Part shown: one piece after another, positions 11,983 to 23,765 of the stretch
Layout: each line of letters starts with the position of its first letter
Numbering within the stretch: position 1 is the stretch's first letter
Assembly: GCF_027921745.1 (NCBI RefSeq)
Contig: NC_079238.1
Coordinates: 248,001 to 312,000, forward strand
Reading direction: 5' to 3'
Length of the DNA stretch: 64,000 nt
DNA from: Schizosaccharomyces osmophilus
Lineage: Eukaryota; Ascomycota; Schizosaccharomycetes; Schizosaccharomycetales; Schizosaccharomycetaceae
Made by a program: the position numbers and the translations under genes
The notes under the pieces: model-generated
The model's database searches: none
Told to the model about the DNA's origin: nothing
Seen by the model: the letters and a program-made list of their open reading frames with translations, nothing else

Positions 11983-12717
11983 GCAGATCGGACCGCTTTT
12001 TCATTTTTCCAAGAAAAAAAACAGTTTCTTAGGTTTAAACCTTCTTAAAAAAACCCCAAGCCTCTAATTGTTATTTTTTCTCACTAGTGAGACGTTAAAA
12101 TATAGAAGCAATAGGTGACGAAGTACTTGATATGCAATTTATTCGAATGAATATGGGATTGGGCCCTTGCAGGGTTTGTTATTATGTATATTTACCTAAA
12201 TATCGAACTATGCTGTAACTGTGATCATGTCGTGAGTTTGCTTCTGATTTTTTTGGTTTTTAACAGTATACGCTTAAATGTTATGATATTTCAGCGTTTA
12301 TTCAATGGACATTGGAGCTGGTTCTCAATTGAAGCTTTTTGTTCTCCATGATTTTTTTTCTTTCCTTGTTTTCACTCGTTGTATCCTTTTCCTTTGGAAA
12401 GGTAACTGTCCTTTTATGTGTAAAAAAAAAAAAAATTGGTGAAATTGAACCACAACGAACTTGCCAATAACCAGCCAGCCATAGCAAAAAGGAATAAGGA
12501 AAATATATTTCCCTTTTGTCATCTATAAACCTCAAATTATAAAACCATTGAACATCTACGTAAAGCAAATTCTATTCCAAACTATTCTGCTATGTAAATC
12601 CAATAACCGCTTTCGCAAGACCAAGTAACAACAACAAGTAACAAATATAGTAAATCATTTTCCTTAGCAAGAGGACACTTGCAAAATCAAAAGAAAACCA
12701 CCTAGAATAGACGGAAA
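11983..12717. other. Intergenic between the eIF2A gene and smg1
   Basis: About 735 bases. A minus-strand frame at 12302-12568 opens only from TTG and has no family features. No RNA gene or repeat seen beyond a short poly-A run near 12423. Confidence 0.5.
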
Positions 12718-13107
12718 ATGTCGAAAGCAAGTGTTCCCGATTTGAAAAAAGTATGGTTTTAGAAAGAAATGAGAACTGCTGCTAACGGTGTCTGTAGTAT
12801 TTGGACAAGCAGGTTTTTGTTCAATTGAACGGTTCTCGCAAAGTATATGGCGTTTTGCGTGGTTACGATGTAAGATACTAGTTGTATGAATTCGAAATAC
12901 TAATATGAAAGATTTTTTTAAACATTGTACTCGAAGACACGACCGAAGAGAAAGCAAATGGTGAAAAAGTCAAAATCGGGTCTGTTACGATTCGTGGTAA
13001 TTCGGTTATTATGATAGAGGTAAGCTTTCTCTTGAGGGATAGTGTATCACCTTTTTTCCTTTTGATTCTAACCGTTTGAACTTTAGGCTCTAGAAAAGAT
13101 ATCCTAA
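12718..13107 (+). CDS. smg1: Spliceosomal Sm protein G
   Basis: Core component of the heptameric Sm ring on U1, U2, U4 and U5 snRNAs. Four exons: 12718-12750, 12798-12869, 12912-13019 and 13087-13107, giving 77 residues, the usual SmG length. All introns have GTA donors; branch sites such as GCTAAC and ACTAAT are visible. The Sm1 motif VYGVLRGYDIFLNIVLED is assembled across the second junction. The Sm2 motif IRGNSVIMIEALE crosses the last junction and is diagnostic of SmG rather than other Sm or Lsm proteins. The final exon encodes only six residues. Position matches S. pombe SPBC4B4.05. Confidence 0.96.
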
Positions 13108-13333
13108 AATAGACATGATGGAGGACCATCGTTCCTAGTCAATGGTTTTCTGCATGAGGCAAAGAAGGGTTTCTCTTTTAGAAGGACAGGAAAGAAAAAT
13201 TTATTAGGTTTCGTTTCAAATGCTCAAGTAGTTTTCATGCATAGGACGACTGACACTCGACCAAGTCGGGTGCAATAGGATAAAACTATTCTCGAGTCTT
13301 TTTGAACTTAGTCAATTACAAGAGTCATTGAGA

Positions 13334-13531
13334 ATGGATGCATCCATTCCAACAATAACAGTTCATAAGACCCAAGACAGGATGAATGAAAATACCGTTT
13401 TACGAAATTTTCAACGAAATGCTGGTGAAATCATTACAGATATTTTTGAATGGCATAAATCTCTTGATGAAAACAACAAACGCAGTTCAAGCATAAGCAA
13501 AGCAGTAAGAATTTACATGGAGGGACTTTAA
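13334..13531 (+). CDS. Small unassigned ORF, 65 codons
   Basis: Open from an ATG in good context (A at -3) to TAA between smg1 and vps25, both on the same strand. The product starts MDASIPTITVHKTQDRMNEN and continues as a predicted amphipathic helix (NFQRNAGEIITDIFEWHKSL) and a basic tail. Composition and codon use look protein-like and the frame has no low-complexity bias. I do not recognise a family. A small helical subunit of a larger complex is possible, but nothing here shows it. It could instead be a chance ORF; comparison with related species would decide. Confidence 0.42.
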   Translation: MDASIPTITVHKTQDRMNENTVLRNFQRNAGEIITDIFEWHKSLDENNKRSSSISKAVRIYMEGL

Positions 13532-13977
13532 ACAAACTAAATTCAACTCTGTTCTCATGTGCATCTTTTAAATATATGGATAAGAATTGGCTGTAGGGGC
13601 TCTTTGTGTTACTGAATCAAGGTGTACGTTTTGCTTTTGACATAAAACATCAGAGATCTTGTTACACGTTTGCCAAAACTGAAAAAGCAGCACCCAAATG
13701 GGAAGAAGATTCATTTAAAAAGTTGTAAAAACCTGTTCTGGAACATGATTCTCTATTTATGGCTTGTCTTTATAGCTCTTGTAGATAGACGTACAGTAAC
13801 ACTGCCATTGTTAATTTTCATTTGTTTTGTAAATTTCTTTTCTATTTTCATACTCTAACGTTAAAAAGCTTTGGGGTTGTCGTCTGTTTCTTATACCTCC
13901 TCTGTAGTGACGAGAAGGACGCATCCAATCCATGAAGACCCTTTCTACACCGAAAAGTAGACAAGGCTTCCAAAAAC
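13532..13977. other. Intergenic upstream of vps25
   Basis: About 450 bases. A 62-codon frame at 13670-13858 has a hydrophobic, T-rich end and no family features, and is treated as chance. No other signal. Confidence 0.45.
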
Positions 13978-14631
13978 ATGAAAGTTCCAGCTATTTATAA
14001 TTTCCCTCCTTTTTTCACTCGTCAAGTGAATGAAAACACTTGGCAATCCCAAAAATCGGCTTGGCAAAAATGGATCCATATTTGGTGCCGGGAGCATAGA
14101 ATTACTCAGTTGAGTATTCATGCTGAATTACTAGACAGCCCATTAGTTCATAATGAAGCCATTCACCGTAAGTTTGGACTTTTATAGAGGAAAAACATTT
14201 GACTGACGATTTATGTAGGAACACTACCATTACCTGTGTTCCGGGAAATTGTAGAAGATATGGTGAAGCAAAATTACGCTGAATGGACTCAAAAGAAGGA
14301 ACCTCGAGATACCTTTTGGGTGTACTGGCGTTCCATTGCTGAATGGGGAAATATTATCACAAAATGGGTATATACGACGCTACTACGGGATGAAAAACAT
14401 AAATCCATTTTATTTTTGCACGTTAACTAACAATTGTAGTTATTTGACACCGGAAGAGATGGTGCTGTTTGCACCTACTATGAATTACAGGAACAATGCA
14501 AAGAAGTAGATTGCTTGGAGGAAGGTCTACTACACAAAGTTTTAGAATCGTTAATGAAAAAAGGGAATGTAGAGTTGATGAAAGGTTCTTCTGGGAAATA
14601 CACCGGCTTCAAAGTGTTGTCCACATCTTAG
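13978..14631 (+). CDS. vps25: ESCRT-II subunit Vps25
   Basis: Winged-helix subunit of ESCRT-II, which sorts ubiquitinated cargo into multivesicular bodies at the endosome and nucleates ESCRT-III. Exons 13978-14167, 14219-14367 and 14440-14631 give 176 residues. The N-terminal segment YNFPPFFTRQVNENTWQ has the PPF motif that contacts the Vps22/Vps36 core. WQKWIHIWCREHR and the closing IFREIVEDMV-like and SSGKYTGFKVL segments fit the two winged-helix repeats. Intron 2 has the branch CTAAC shortly before its AG. Position matches S. pombe SPBC4B4.06, and its 3' end faces usp102 across 143 bases. Confidence 0.95.
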
Positions 14632-14774
14632 AAGATTCATTTCGACTCTGTGGCTGGATACGCCCAGAAAAGTTCAACTTGCGAACTTTTCCGATTTCTG
14701 CAATGATCAGAAAGATCAGAAAGAAAAGGAAAAAGGCAAAATCATAATTCATGTTCCATTCATAGCCGAATATA

Positions 14775-15752
14775 CTAAGAGGCTTTTCTGGCAAAGGTTA
14801 CCTTAACCTGACTGCCACTGAGGGCCATACCCGCTGTACCGTTTTTCGCAACACCGGCCTCTCTCTCCGTGTCGTATTCCACAAAGGCAATTCCCCTGCG
14901 TCCCGGGACCATACGAACCTCTTGAAAGCCTTGGTATGCTTCAAAGATTTGTGTAAGTATCTCAGCCGTAACTTCTTGAGGAAGGTTTTGAAGTAAAAGA
15001 ACTTTGTTGGGAGGAAGCAGATCTTCGTTAATATTGAATTTCCGTTCTCCTGGAGCGGCACGCTTCACGGGCTGTTTCTTGTGAGCGGCTTTGGGTGCAG
15101 GTGGTTGTAGGGCACCTGTACGTTTTAAGTGTTCTGCCAATGGTTAGTAAGAAAAGAAACAAAAAAATTTCATCGTTGGATGGACTGAAAAGCCATTGTA
15201 ATTGTAGCTTCTCCACCTAAATACATATGTTTGCATCTGTAGGTTCAGGCTGTGCATCCACAACGGCAGAAAAATCGTACCTCTTCGCTCGTGACGTTGA
15301 GTTTTATGCAATTCCAACTGCTGTGGGTCCTGAAGCTGGACGATGGCATCGCTTTTGGTTCGACTGAATTGAATCATCATAGGTTTTCCATACAAAGGAT
15401 ACCCCTGTAAATCTTGGAGAGCACGGTTAGCATCTTGGGTGTTTTCAAAGACAACAAATGCTTGCCCACGCATGCGCAGCGTCTTTCTGGCTTGAACACT
15501 GAGTACCTTGCCATACGCTCCAAACAAGTGTTCCAAAATTTGCTTCAGCACTGTTCAACATCGGTTAGCATTCGAAATGAAAGCCCAAGTCTTTATTTTT
15601 ATATAGAACTGTAAAGAGAGAGCAATTAACATACTGCTAACCCGAATTTTTTCTTCTATATTTCGAATGTACAGCGTCTCAGATGGTTTTCCCAAAACCT
15701 CTTCGGGACGACCCTCTGATGCTTGATTTCCTGTTACGGACGGAGAGTTCAT
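14775..15752 (-). CDS. usp102: U1 snRNP protein U1A
   Basis: U1 snRNP-specific RNA-binding protein. Exons 15752-15635, 15550-15281 and 15133-14775 give 248 residues. Two RRM domains: the first, about residues 25-110, with RNP2 LYIRNI and RNP1 RGQAFVVF; the second, about 170-245, with VLLLQNLP and RGIAFVEY. They are joined by a basic, proline-rich linker, as in U1A/U2B''. The junction after IRVS restores MLKQILEHLFGAYG, the conserved first helix. Synteny with S. pombe SPBC4B4.07c supports the U1A identity over U2B''. It is divergent from the ght2 gene over 2.4 kb. Confidence 0.95.
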
Positions 15753-17651
15753 GAAAGCGATGTAAAAGAAGGAAAACAGGAACCTTTTTCCAACGACTCT
15801 ACAAGTGTCCTCTGGAAACGCGTGTTGGAACAATACAACCTAGGACAGTGTTTAGTGAGGTACAAGGAAAGGAAAGAATATGAGAAAGGCAGCTGTAGGA
15901 GGGAGCGGTTGGAAACAAAAGGAAGCGATGGAATTCCGTTAAGAGGAACCTTTCTTTTCCTCATTATCTTTTCTATGTTTTTGGTTATGTTTCTGGCCCT
16001 TTGGCACGAAGCAACGAGTTATGCTGTGGACGTGCCTTGGCTTTTCAAGAAATACACTTTGCAATGAGTTTCATAGATCCCAACAAAGGGGGACAGTGGA
16101 AACCCTCCAGTCGGCGGTTTGATTTCCAACAGTTCACCTGTTCATCTGTGTTTTTGCCGAATGTTTCAGCCAGCATCTTTGTTTACCAATGCATTTCAAC
16201 GGAGTATGCTAAAACAAATTCCATAGACGTACAAATGCACAATATGAATTCCAAAATCGGAAAATGCTCACTGTACAAAATATAACGTACTGCACTGTGG
16301 TAAAAGCTTCGGACGAAACTCCCCACACATTCACCTCCGACTTATCAGCGACCTGTCACTTACCCGGAGAAACGGGTTCATTTTTGTAATATGTGGGGTA
16401 CATGGAGATAAACCAGCCAATGAAATCGCATCGCGTATCAAGAAGTATTTGTGTCCGGGGTAACAGATGCGGGACAAAAGCAAGGAACGCACTTGCCACT
16501 TTTGCTTTGTTTTTCTTGGAAACAAAGGTCATAACCCACGTAGAGTAGGAAAATGGAAGCGTTGGAGAGGGAAATCGTCGAAAAATGGGTTCTCTTTTGT
16601 TTGCTTGTCTTTTTTGTTTATATTTTGTGATAGACAAAAAAAAGGTTCGTAGACTTATCACTGGAGACCCAGGAAGGTTTCTACTGTGGCTTGTCATTGG
16701 TCCGATGGTTCGACATTAGCCAATGACATCTCATACCTGATGGAAACCTAAACTTAGTTTTATCTGGACATCATTGAGTGGGGGAAAAGGAAAGCCTAGT
16801 TCCATCTCCACAAAGGAGAATGCCACCATTGGGTTCTTCTCCTCTTACAAGAGGGGAATAGTATAGAACCTTAACGATTATAAACAAAGTGTTTGAGTAT
16901 TTAAGAGATGATCATCCCAATTCTTGTTTCTCTTGGATCCATCATCTTAGTAGGAACATGTAAATTGATGCGTCGCGTTTCCTTTGGAAAACGCGTCTGT
17001 TTTAATCAAGAAATTACCTGGAGTCTGGTTCAATAGAGTAAGTTGTGCTATGGAGGTTTCTCCGACGGATGACTGAGTTGGAGATGAAACAAACAGTTAG
17101 CGAGACGAAACGTTTGTAAACGCGGGATGAAAATGGGGAAACAATCGGGATTTCAAAGAGCAGCTGATGGAAGGTTGTGGAGAAACGGAATAGCACAGGG
17201 GAACCCAACAAATGGACGGAAAAGAATCTCTTTGAAAAGGGTTTGAAACTCTTGGGTTGCTGTTTTTTATTTTTTTAATTTGCAATACTTTTTTTTTTCA
17301 CTCTTCTCCGTTTCTTCTCCATAGTTTCAATCGCTAACCCGCGTCTCTCCTCGCTATAGACCTATAAGACACAATAAAGGAGCGGCATTTTTGGTCGAGT
17401 TGCGCACATTTGTCCCTATCGATACCTTGGAGACAGGAGTCGTGTAGTGTCTTTGATTGGCTCTCCACATTGCTCGTGACTGCTTTGTGTGATCAGACAA
17501 CCAATCCGACTGTCACGATGACATGTACTGTGCTTGCCTTGTTCTTATTGGTGACGTAATATGTTGAAAGTTTTAACGTTGAGATGTCAAAATTTTCCTA
17601 GTAGAATTTACAAAAGTGCAGTAGCTTTCGGGGGGAAAATTACCGAATATC
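15753..17651. other. Long intergenic region upstream of ght2
   Basis: About 1.9 kb without a credible gene. A 114-codon frame at 15723-16067 overlaps the usp102 start on the other strand and has no recognisable features. GC-rich patches such as CCCCAC (about 16321) and GGGGTA (about 16395 and 16459) resemble sites for zinc-finger glucose repressors of the Scr1/Mig1 type, but single matches prove little. A long upstream region is usual for regulated hexose transporter genes. Confidence 0.45.
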
Positions 17652-17658
17652 TATATAA
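17652..17658 (+). promoter_or_regulatory. TATA box of ght2
   Basis: TATATAA about 510 nt upstream of the ght2 ATG and in the correct orientation. Everything downstream to the start codon lacks ATG, so a transcript starting here would present the ght2 ATG first. Confidence 0.6.
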
Positions 17659-17689
17659 GTGTCAGAGCACCCATTCGTGAACTTTTCTT

Positions 17690-18162
17690 TCACCAACCTA
17701 CAATCTCTCTTACCTCGACCGCTTTTTCCAAGTTTTTTTGAGGTCTTGAGAAAATAGAGAACACGCAAAGAATAACCAATAAATTAATAATTCTTTGTGT
17801 CATTTTCCAAACTGATTTCGAGGCAGTTTGTATCCATTGAGCAATAGCCTTGTGTGGTTGGAAAAAGCTTTTAGAGAATCACTTTAAAAAGAACTAAATC
17901 TTTCAGAGATTTTTTAAGGTGTTTTCTTTTCTTTTGGAAAAAGTACCCAAAATATCTAAGACTCTCTTTTTCCGTAGAGATATCTCATTCTTTTTTCGAC
18001 TAGAAGTTTCGTCAAACTATTTATCGAGTTTCACGCTTCTTTCACTAGGATAGTACTATATTTTTTTGTAGATACTTTTTCTATTCTTTCCTCTTACGAA
18101 TATTTCGGGCTGCTTGTTGTTTTTTTCCCTGTTAAAAGAAATATTTCGAAACTATCTTCAAT
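17690..18162 (+). promoter_or_regulatory. ght2 long T-rich leader, free of ATG
   Basis: About 470 nt of pyrimidine-rich sequence with no ATG in any frame; the next ATG upstream is at 17584, before the TATA box. About eight ATGs would be expected by chance over the 510 nt from TATA to start. I infer a long 5' untranslated leader kept free of upstream starts. Confidence 0.55.
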
Positions 18163-19770
18163 ATGTCGTTACTAAACTTTAAGCGTGGTAAGGTCTTTAC
18201 CATGATCATGTTGATTTTCGTCTCCATGGCTGGATGGATGTTCGGTGCTGATACCGGTTCCATTGGTGGTGTCACCAATATGAGAGACTTTCAAACGCGA
18301 TATGCGGATCGTTATAGTCCCATCACGGATTCCTACACTTACTCTTCTTGGCGTCAGGGTCTGTTGGTCGGTATGGTCAACATTGGTTCTTTGACTGGTT
18401 GTATTATGTCTTCCCCCCTGGCTGATCGTTATGGTAAGCGCAAGTCCATTATTGGTTGGACTATGGTATATATCATAGGTATCATTATTCAAGTCACCAC
18501 TGTTCCTTCTTGGATCCAAATTATCGTTGCTAAGATTTGGACCGGTTTTGGTATTGGTGCTCTTTCTGTGTTGGCCCCTGGCTATCAATCAGAAACTGCT
18601 CCTCCTTCCATCCGTGGTACAATTGTCGTCACGTATCAATTGTTCGTCACTGGTGGTATTTTCATTGCTGCATGTGTCAATATGGGTACCCACAAGCTTC
18701 ATAAGACTGCTCAGTGGAGAGTTTCCATGGGTGTCAACTTGATTTGGGGTATCATTACCCTTATTGGTATCACTTTCTTGCCCGAGTCTCCACGTTATCT
18801 TATTCAAATTGGCAAAGATGAGGATGCAGTTAAAGTACTTTCTGAGAGCTCTGAAGTGCCTGCTGATAATCCTGAAGTCCAAGAAGAATATGGTCGTCTC
18901 AAAAAGTCTATTGACGAGGAATTCGCTGGTGGTACCTGCTCTTGGGCCAGTATCTTTGGTAAAAACATTCGTTATCGTACCTTTTTAGGTATGTTTGTCA
19001 TGTCTATTCAACAACTTACTGGTAACAACTACTTCTTTTATTATGGTTTCCAAGTCGCCGAAGGTGCTGGTATTAAATCTCCATATCTTTCCGCCTTAAT
19101 TCTTGATGCTTGTAACTTTGGTTGTACTTTTGGTGGTATGTTTACTCTCGAATACTTTGGTCGTCGTAACCCTCTGATTATTGGTGGTCTTTGGCAATCC
19201 ATGTGGTTCTGGATTTATGGTGCCGTTGGTAGCCGCGCCCTTTACAAACCGAATGGAACTTCCAACACCCGTGCTGGTGCAGTCATGATCGTTTGTGCTT
19301 GTCTTTTTATTTTCGGTTTCGCCCAAACTTGGGCCCCTGCTGCCTACGTTATTGTTGGTGAATCGTACCCTGTCCGCTACCGTTCGAAGTGTGCTGCCGT
19401 TGCTACTTCAGCTAACTGGCTTTGGAACTTTTTGATTTCTTTCTTTACTCCCTTTATTCAAAACTCTATTGGCTTCAAGTATGGTTATGTCTTTGCTGCT
19501 TCCAACTTGACTGGTGCAATTGTTATTTTCTTCTTTGCCAAGGAGACCAAGGGTCTTAGTTTGGAAGAAATTAACGAGTTGTATATGTCCGATATTAAAC
19601 CATGGAACTCTACTCATTTCAAGCTTGATTACAAAGAACAAAAGAAGGCTGACAAAGAGAACCGTGAGAAGAGCCGTGGTGCTCGTGGTGAATCTGTTGA
19701 GTACGTCGAACGTGCTTCTAATACCGAGTCTTCTCCTCGATACTCTTCTCATGAAGAGGACTATGCATAA
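18163..19770 (+). CDS. ght2: Hexose transporter of the Ght family
   Basis: Plasma-membrane sugar transporter, MFS sugar porter family, 535 residues in one exon with twelve predicted helices. Family motifs in order: [13 protein letters not shown] in helix 1, DRYGKRKSI after helix 2, PESPRYL at the end of the N-half, [13 protein letters not shown] in helix 7, DYFGRR-like EYFGRRNPL, and [11 protein letters not shown] after helix 12. The QLTGNNYF motif is typical of glucose or fructose carriers. The C-terminal tail is hydrophilic and rich in Ser/Glu. The symbol follows synteny with S. pombe SPBC4B4.08; substrate preference within the Ght group cannot be read from sequence. Codon use is strongly biased, consistent with high expression. 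Confidence 0.9.
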   Translation: MSLLNFKRGKVFTMIMLIFVSMAGWMFGADTGSIGGVTNMRDFQTRYADRYSPITDSYTYSSWRQGLLVGMVNIGSLTGCIMSSPLADRYGKRKSIIGWTMVYIIGIIIQVTTVPSWIQIIVAKIWTGFGIGALSVLAPGYQSETAPPSIRGTIVVTYQLFVTGGIFIAACVNMGTHKLHKTAQWRVSMGVNLIWGIITLIGITFLPESPRYLIQIGKDEDAVKVLSESSEVPADNPEVQEEYGRLKKSIDEEFAGGTCSWASIFGKNIRYRTFLGMFVMSIQQLTGNNYFFYYGFQVAEGAGIKSPYLSALILDACNFGCTFGGMFTLEYFGRRNPLIIGGLWQSMWFWIYGAVGSRALYKPNGTSNTRAGAVMIVCACLFIFGFAQTWAPAAYVIVGESYPVRYRSKCAAVATSANWLWNFLISFFTPFIQNSIGFKYGYVFAASNLTGAIVIFFFAKETKGLSLEEINELYMSDIKPWNSTHFKLDYKEQKKADKENREKSRGARGESVEYVERASNTESSPRYSSHEEDYA

Positions 19771-20338
19771 ACTATGAACTATATCAGTTTGAAAATTTGC
19801 GAACTAATCGTCAAAAATATATACATAGCTTTTAGAAATGGAAAGATTCAAAGCCTGTCTTTTCTGAAGAGTTGATCTGTTTATAGGAAAAGGCTATAAT
19901 GTTGGAGGATAATTCCTTTAATATATATAGACATCGTCGATTCAGTTATTTGTTGCGTTTATTGACGTGGTTTTATTTCTGTTCAAGTGAGGTCTAATGC
20001 ATTGGTATTCAAATGTTGAGTATATAAAAATAATTTTATTCAGATTTTTATGAAGTTTTTCGTTTTCCCATTTATTAAAGTTGTCTGCATGGAGTCAGTA
20101 GTTATGTAGCAGGTAGGATGAAGATAATAAATAAGAGAAAGTAAACAAGGTAAAGAATGGCAATGATAAAATGCATTCTCATATGACCACTGTTTCTACT
20201 TGGTTTTAGAAAAAGAATAGAGGTAGTGTTTGTGTTTTCATTTTATCCATATAGCAACTCGTTAATAGAATATATATTCGGTGAGAGAGGAGCAGCTTAG
20301 AAGTACCAAACCTGCGCGTCTTTGCATTTTAGGTGAAC
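19771..20338. other. Intergenic between ght2 and usp105
   Basis: About 570 AT-rich bases; ght2 terminator and usp105 promoter must lie here. No other feature seen. Confidence 0.5.
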
Positions 20339-22547
20339 ATGGATTACGGGGACATTTACATAGCAGAAGAGACAGAATGGGATAAATTAAACCGTCAGCT
20401 AACGAAAAATCAGGATGATTTTGACGTCTGGTATGCTTTTGTCGACATACCAACGGACAACATGATTAACCCAGCTCTAGGGAAGCATTGATTCGTGCAA
20501 CCGAGACAATAGAAGGAGGAATTGATAGAAATTCATCAAAACAAACTATAAATACACTTCGAAGCGTCTACGATAGGTTCTTGACAAAGTTCCCTTTGCT
20601 ATTTGGCTATTGGAAAAAATATGCAGACTTTGAGTTTTTTGTTGCCGGACCAGAAGCTTCTGAAAAGGTATGTGATAACTATAAGTTTAAAAAGACGTCT
20701 GAACGTCTGCTGACTGTTGAATAGGTGTACGAAAGAGGAATTGCTGGGATCCCTTACTCGGTAGATCTCTGGGCAAACTACTGTGCATTCAAAATGGAGA
20801 CCAATCATGATCCAAATGAAGTTAGAGAGTATGTACCTGTTCTCCACATATGTGATTCTCGATAAAGGTTGTAGCCAGTTTACTAACAGATACAACAAGA
20901 GTATTCATGCAGGGATCCGAGATGATTGGATTGGATTTCCTTTCGCATCCATTTTGGGATAAATATATAGAATTTGAAGAAAGGCAAGAAAGAGCTGATC
21001 TCGTCTACCAAATCCTGGAACGACTTGTCCATATCCCTTTGCATCAGTATGCGCGTTACTTTGAAAGGTAAGTCAGATATTCGTAGGATTGTAGGCTTGT
21101 GGAATAGAATACTAACGATAAAAAGGTTTGTACAAGTCTCACAAACTCAGCCATTGCAGCTCCTTCTGCCTCCCGACGTCTTAGGTTCTGTGCGAACAGA
21201 CGTTTTGCGTGAACCCCCAGAAGTTGTCAGTGCAGGATCGAAACAGATTACGGTCGAAAGAGGCGAACTAGAAATTGAGCGGGAGATTCGTGCTAGAATT
21301 TACAACATTCATTTGCAAATATTTCAGAAAACCCAGATAGAGGTTGCTAAGCGTTGGACATTTGAAGCCGAAATCAAGCGCCCTTACTTTCACGTTAAAG
21401 AGTTAGATGAACCACAATTGGTAAATTGGAGAAAGTACCTTGATTTTGAGGAAATAGAAGGAGATTTCTGTAGAATCTACTATCTTTACGAAAAATGTTT
21501 GGTTGCTTGCGCTCTTTACGATGAATTTTGGTTCCGATTTGCTCGGTGGATGCTTTCCCAACCTGATCATACAGAGGATGTTCGCATTATTTATGAGCGA
21601 GCTGCCTGTATATTTGCGTCTATATCTCGACCAGGAATTCGGATACAGTTTGCATTATTTGAAGAATCTTTAGGAAATATTGCTTCTGCTAGGGCAATCT
21701 ACCAATCCGTTTTAACTCAGCGTATGTGAGAATTAAGTGGAACCGAGAATATATTCACTAACATCATATTATCAGTTCCAGGAAACCTCGAAGCAGCTTT
21801 AGGTTGGGCTAATCTTGAACGGAGAGTCTCTAGGGAAACTGGTTTAACAAATGCACATGCTGTTTTAAGAAGTATAGTCAATGAGGGTGGTTGCGACCCT
21901 GGCGCCGCCGCAATATTAATTACGGAAGATATAAAATTAGTTTGGAAAATTGAAGGAAACGATGAATTAGCTAGAAATATGTTTTTACAGAATGCTCCGG
22001 CCATGCTGGATAGCCGATATTTTTGGATTTCTTATCTTCGTTTTGAACTTGAACAACCTTTAAGTAAGTAAAAGATATATGGCATAACGCGATTGTGATA
22101 CTAACTATTTATTTAGCCTTGGAAAACGGAAGCGATCATCATAGTAGGGTTTCTGCTGTCATGAAGTTCATAAAATCCCATACGAGATTAGCTCCTCGTA
22201 CGGTAATGGATTTGACAAAAATCTACATGGAATATTTAAACTATCGTTCTACAAGTCCTAATGCTATATCAGAATACCTTTCCTTGGACCGGGAAACTTT
22301 TGGCCCTTTTTCTGTACGCGAAACCCATTGGAAAAAGCTTGTTGAAGGAGAAGACACTAAGCAAGTAAGTGCCAAACTATTGAGCGTAAATGGACATCCT
22401 GGTGTTGATGTCAATGATGCGAAAGTTAAGGCAGGAGAGTCTCCTTATGAAAAATACTATCGTATGCAAGGAGTTGCTGAAACTGTCCCAGCGAACTTTT
22501 TATCAAACGGAACCGTGGCTCCCGCGACTGTCCCTTATATGCAATAA
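20339..22547 (+). CDS. usp105: U1 snRNP-associated Prp39-like HAT-repeat protein
   Basis: Splicing factor that stabilises U1 snRNP at the 5' splice site. Seven exons: 20339-20430, 20481-20667, 20725-20828, 20900-21067, 21126-21721, 21776-22063 and 22117-22547, giving 621 residues. Every junction keeps frame and most introns show a CTAAC or CTGAC branch. The product is a chain of HAT repeats (paired aromatic helices), for example FPLLFGYWKKYADFE, VYERGIAGIPYSVDLWANY, LSHPFWDKYIEFEE and LVNWRKYLDFE, the pattern of Prp39. Intron 3 must use the acceptor CAACAAG at 20899, because an earlier AACAG breaks frame. Position matches S. pombe SPBC4B4.09. Confidence 0.93.
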
Positions 22548-22796
22548 GACCCTTTATGGTATTCTAATTGAAAAAGCAAGACTGCTTTGTGATTTACATA
22601 ATTAAAAGGGATTTGTTAGAATGACTCCTCTATAGATATTAACCCAATATAAAGACACGACGATCTCTATTTTATATAATAATTCATTTCGTTAGCTCCT
22701 TCATAAAGGATTGTGAGTAGTCATATTAATGAGACGTTTAAATTTGTTATCATGGACTTTAAAATATATATAGTGACTCATCCTTCTGCAAGTAAA

Positions 22797-23765
22797 TCAT
22801 CCTTGAATTGAAATAGGTATTAAGACTATATGAAGAAAACCGTCAGGGTAACAGAAATCCCGGTTCATTAAATCCGTGCTAATGCTTAATGGTAGGACGA
22901 TGCCCTGTAAAACAGGCTTTAATAATGAACAAGACACATCGGAAGGGAAGAATTCAGGTAATTGCTTGTGCAAAACATGACCTAACGTGTAGCCAAGAGA
23001 AGCGGACGTTTGGACAATAGGAGCATCTGCACCGAGATAAAATTTTAAAGGAATAATTCTAGATTTGCTTGCAAATAACTTCGTAGCAATTGGTCGATAG
23101 TCATAAAAGTCGTGGTTCAGTAACGAATTCCAGTATGAATCTGTCTCTGGTTTAGAAAGAGCAATTACGAGGGATGAGCTTCCATTTCGAACATAATCAG
23201 ACTTGAGAAGGTGTTACTAATGTTTGCTACATATATAATATAATGCTGAACGTACCTCTTTCAGTGCATTAAAAAAACAAGAACGAAATGTTTCCATGCT
23301 TCCCATGGGGACAACCAAGGAGCTTGGAAAGGACCCAACATGAAAATCAAGGTGCCATAAAACAGGAAGGGCGGTAGTAGATTCTGGGTCTTTAAGCGAA
23401 AGTAGATCGTAAAGTACACCTACAGGCCAGTGCCTAAAGAAAACCATGTTAGATTTGATACTCAAGAATTTCATCAACACTATGCAAAGCTTACCATTTG
23501 ATAGATGCTTTCCCTGAACTTAGCCAGCATTCTTCCAAAGCAGCCTTTGGTGCAAATAGCTGCTTCAAGTCCTCAAGAATTTGGGCAAAATAAGAATGCC
23601 TAGGAAGATTCGCCTATTTCAGTTAGATGAAGAGTCTAATAAAGGATAGGTTACATGTCTTGAGCTGCGTACCAGGTAAGTTAGAGAATTTTCCTTTTGG
23701 TGTACTTCGACACTAATGTTTCCATTCCAAACTAGTTCAGGTATTGAATCTCTTTGTTGTTTCAT
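22797..23765 (-). CDS. atg5: Autophagy protein Atg5
   Basis: Conjugated to Atg12 and acting with Atg16 as the E3-like factor for Atg8 lipidation on autophagosome membranes. Exons 23765-23655, 23613-23495, 23433-23256 and 23201-22797 give 270 residues. The N-terminus has the family pattern [14 protein letters not shown]. The second ubiquitin-fold boundary shows [13 protein letters not shown] and [15 protein letters not shown], and the C-terminus ends in the conserved [14 protein letters not shown]. Codon phases agree at all three junctions. Convergent with usp105 (249 bases apart), as in S. pombe SPBC4B4.10c. Confidence 0.94.

Noticed and set aside
12302-12568. 88-codon minus-strand ORF between the eIF2A gene and smg1
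   Set aside because: Opens from TTG, has a phenylalanine run from a poly-T tract, and lacks any recognisable domain.
15723-16067. 114-codon plus-strand ORF upstream of ght2
   Set aside because: It overlaps the usp102 first exon on the other strand, shows no family features and has composition unlike neighbouring coding DNA.
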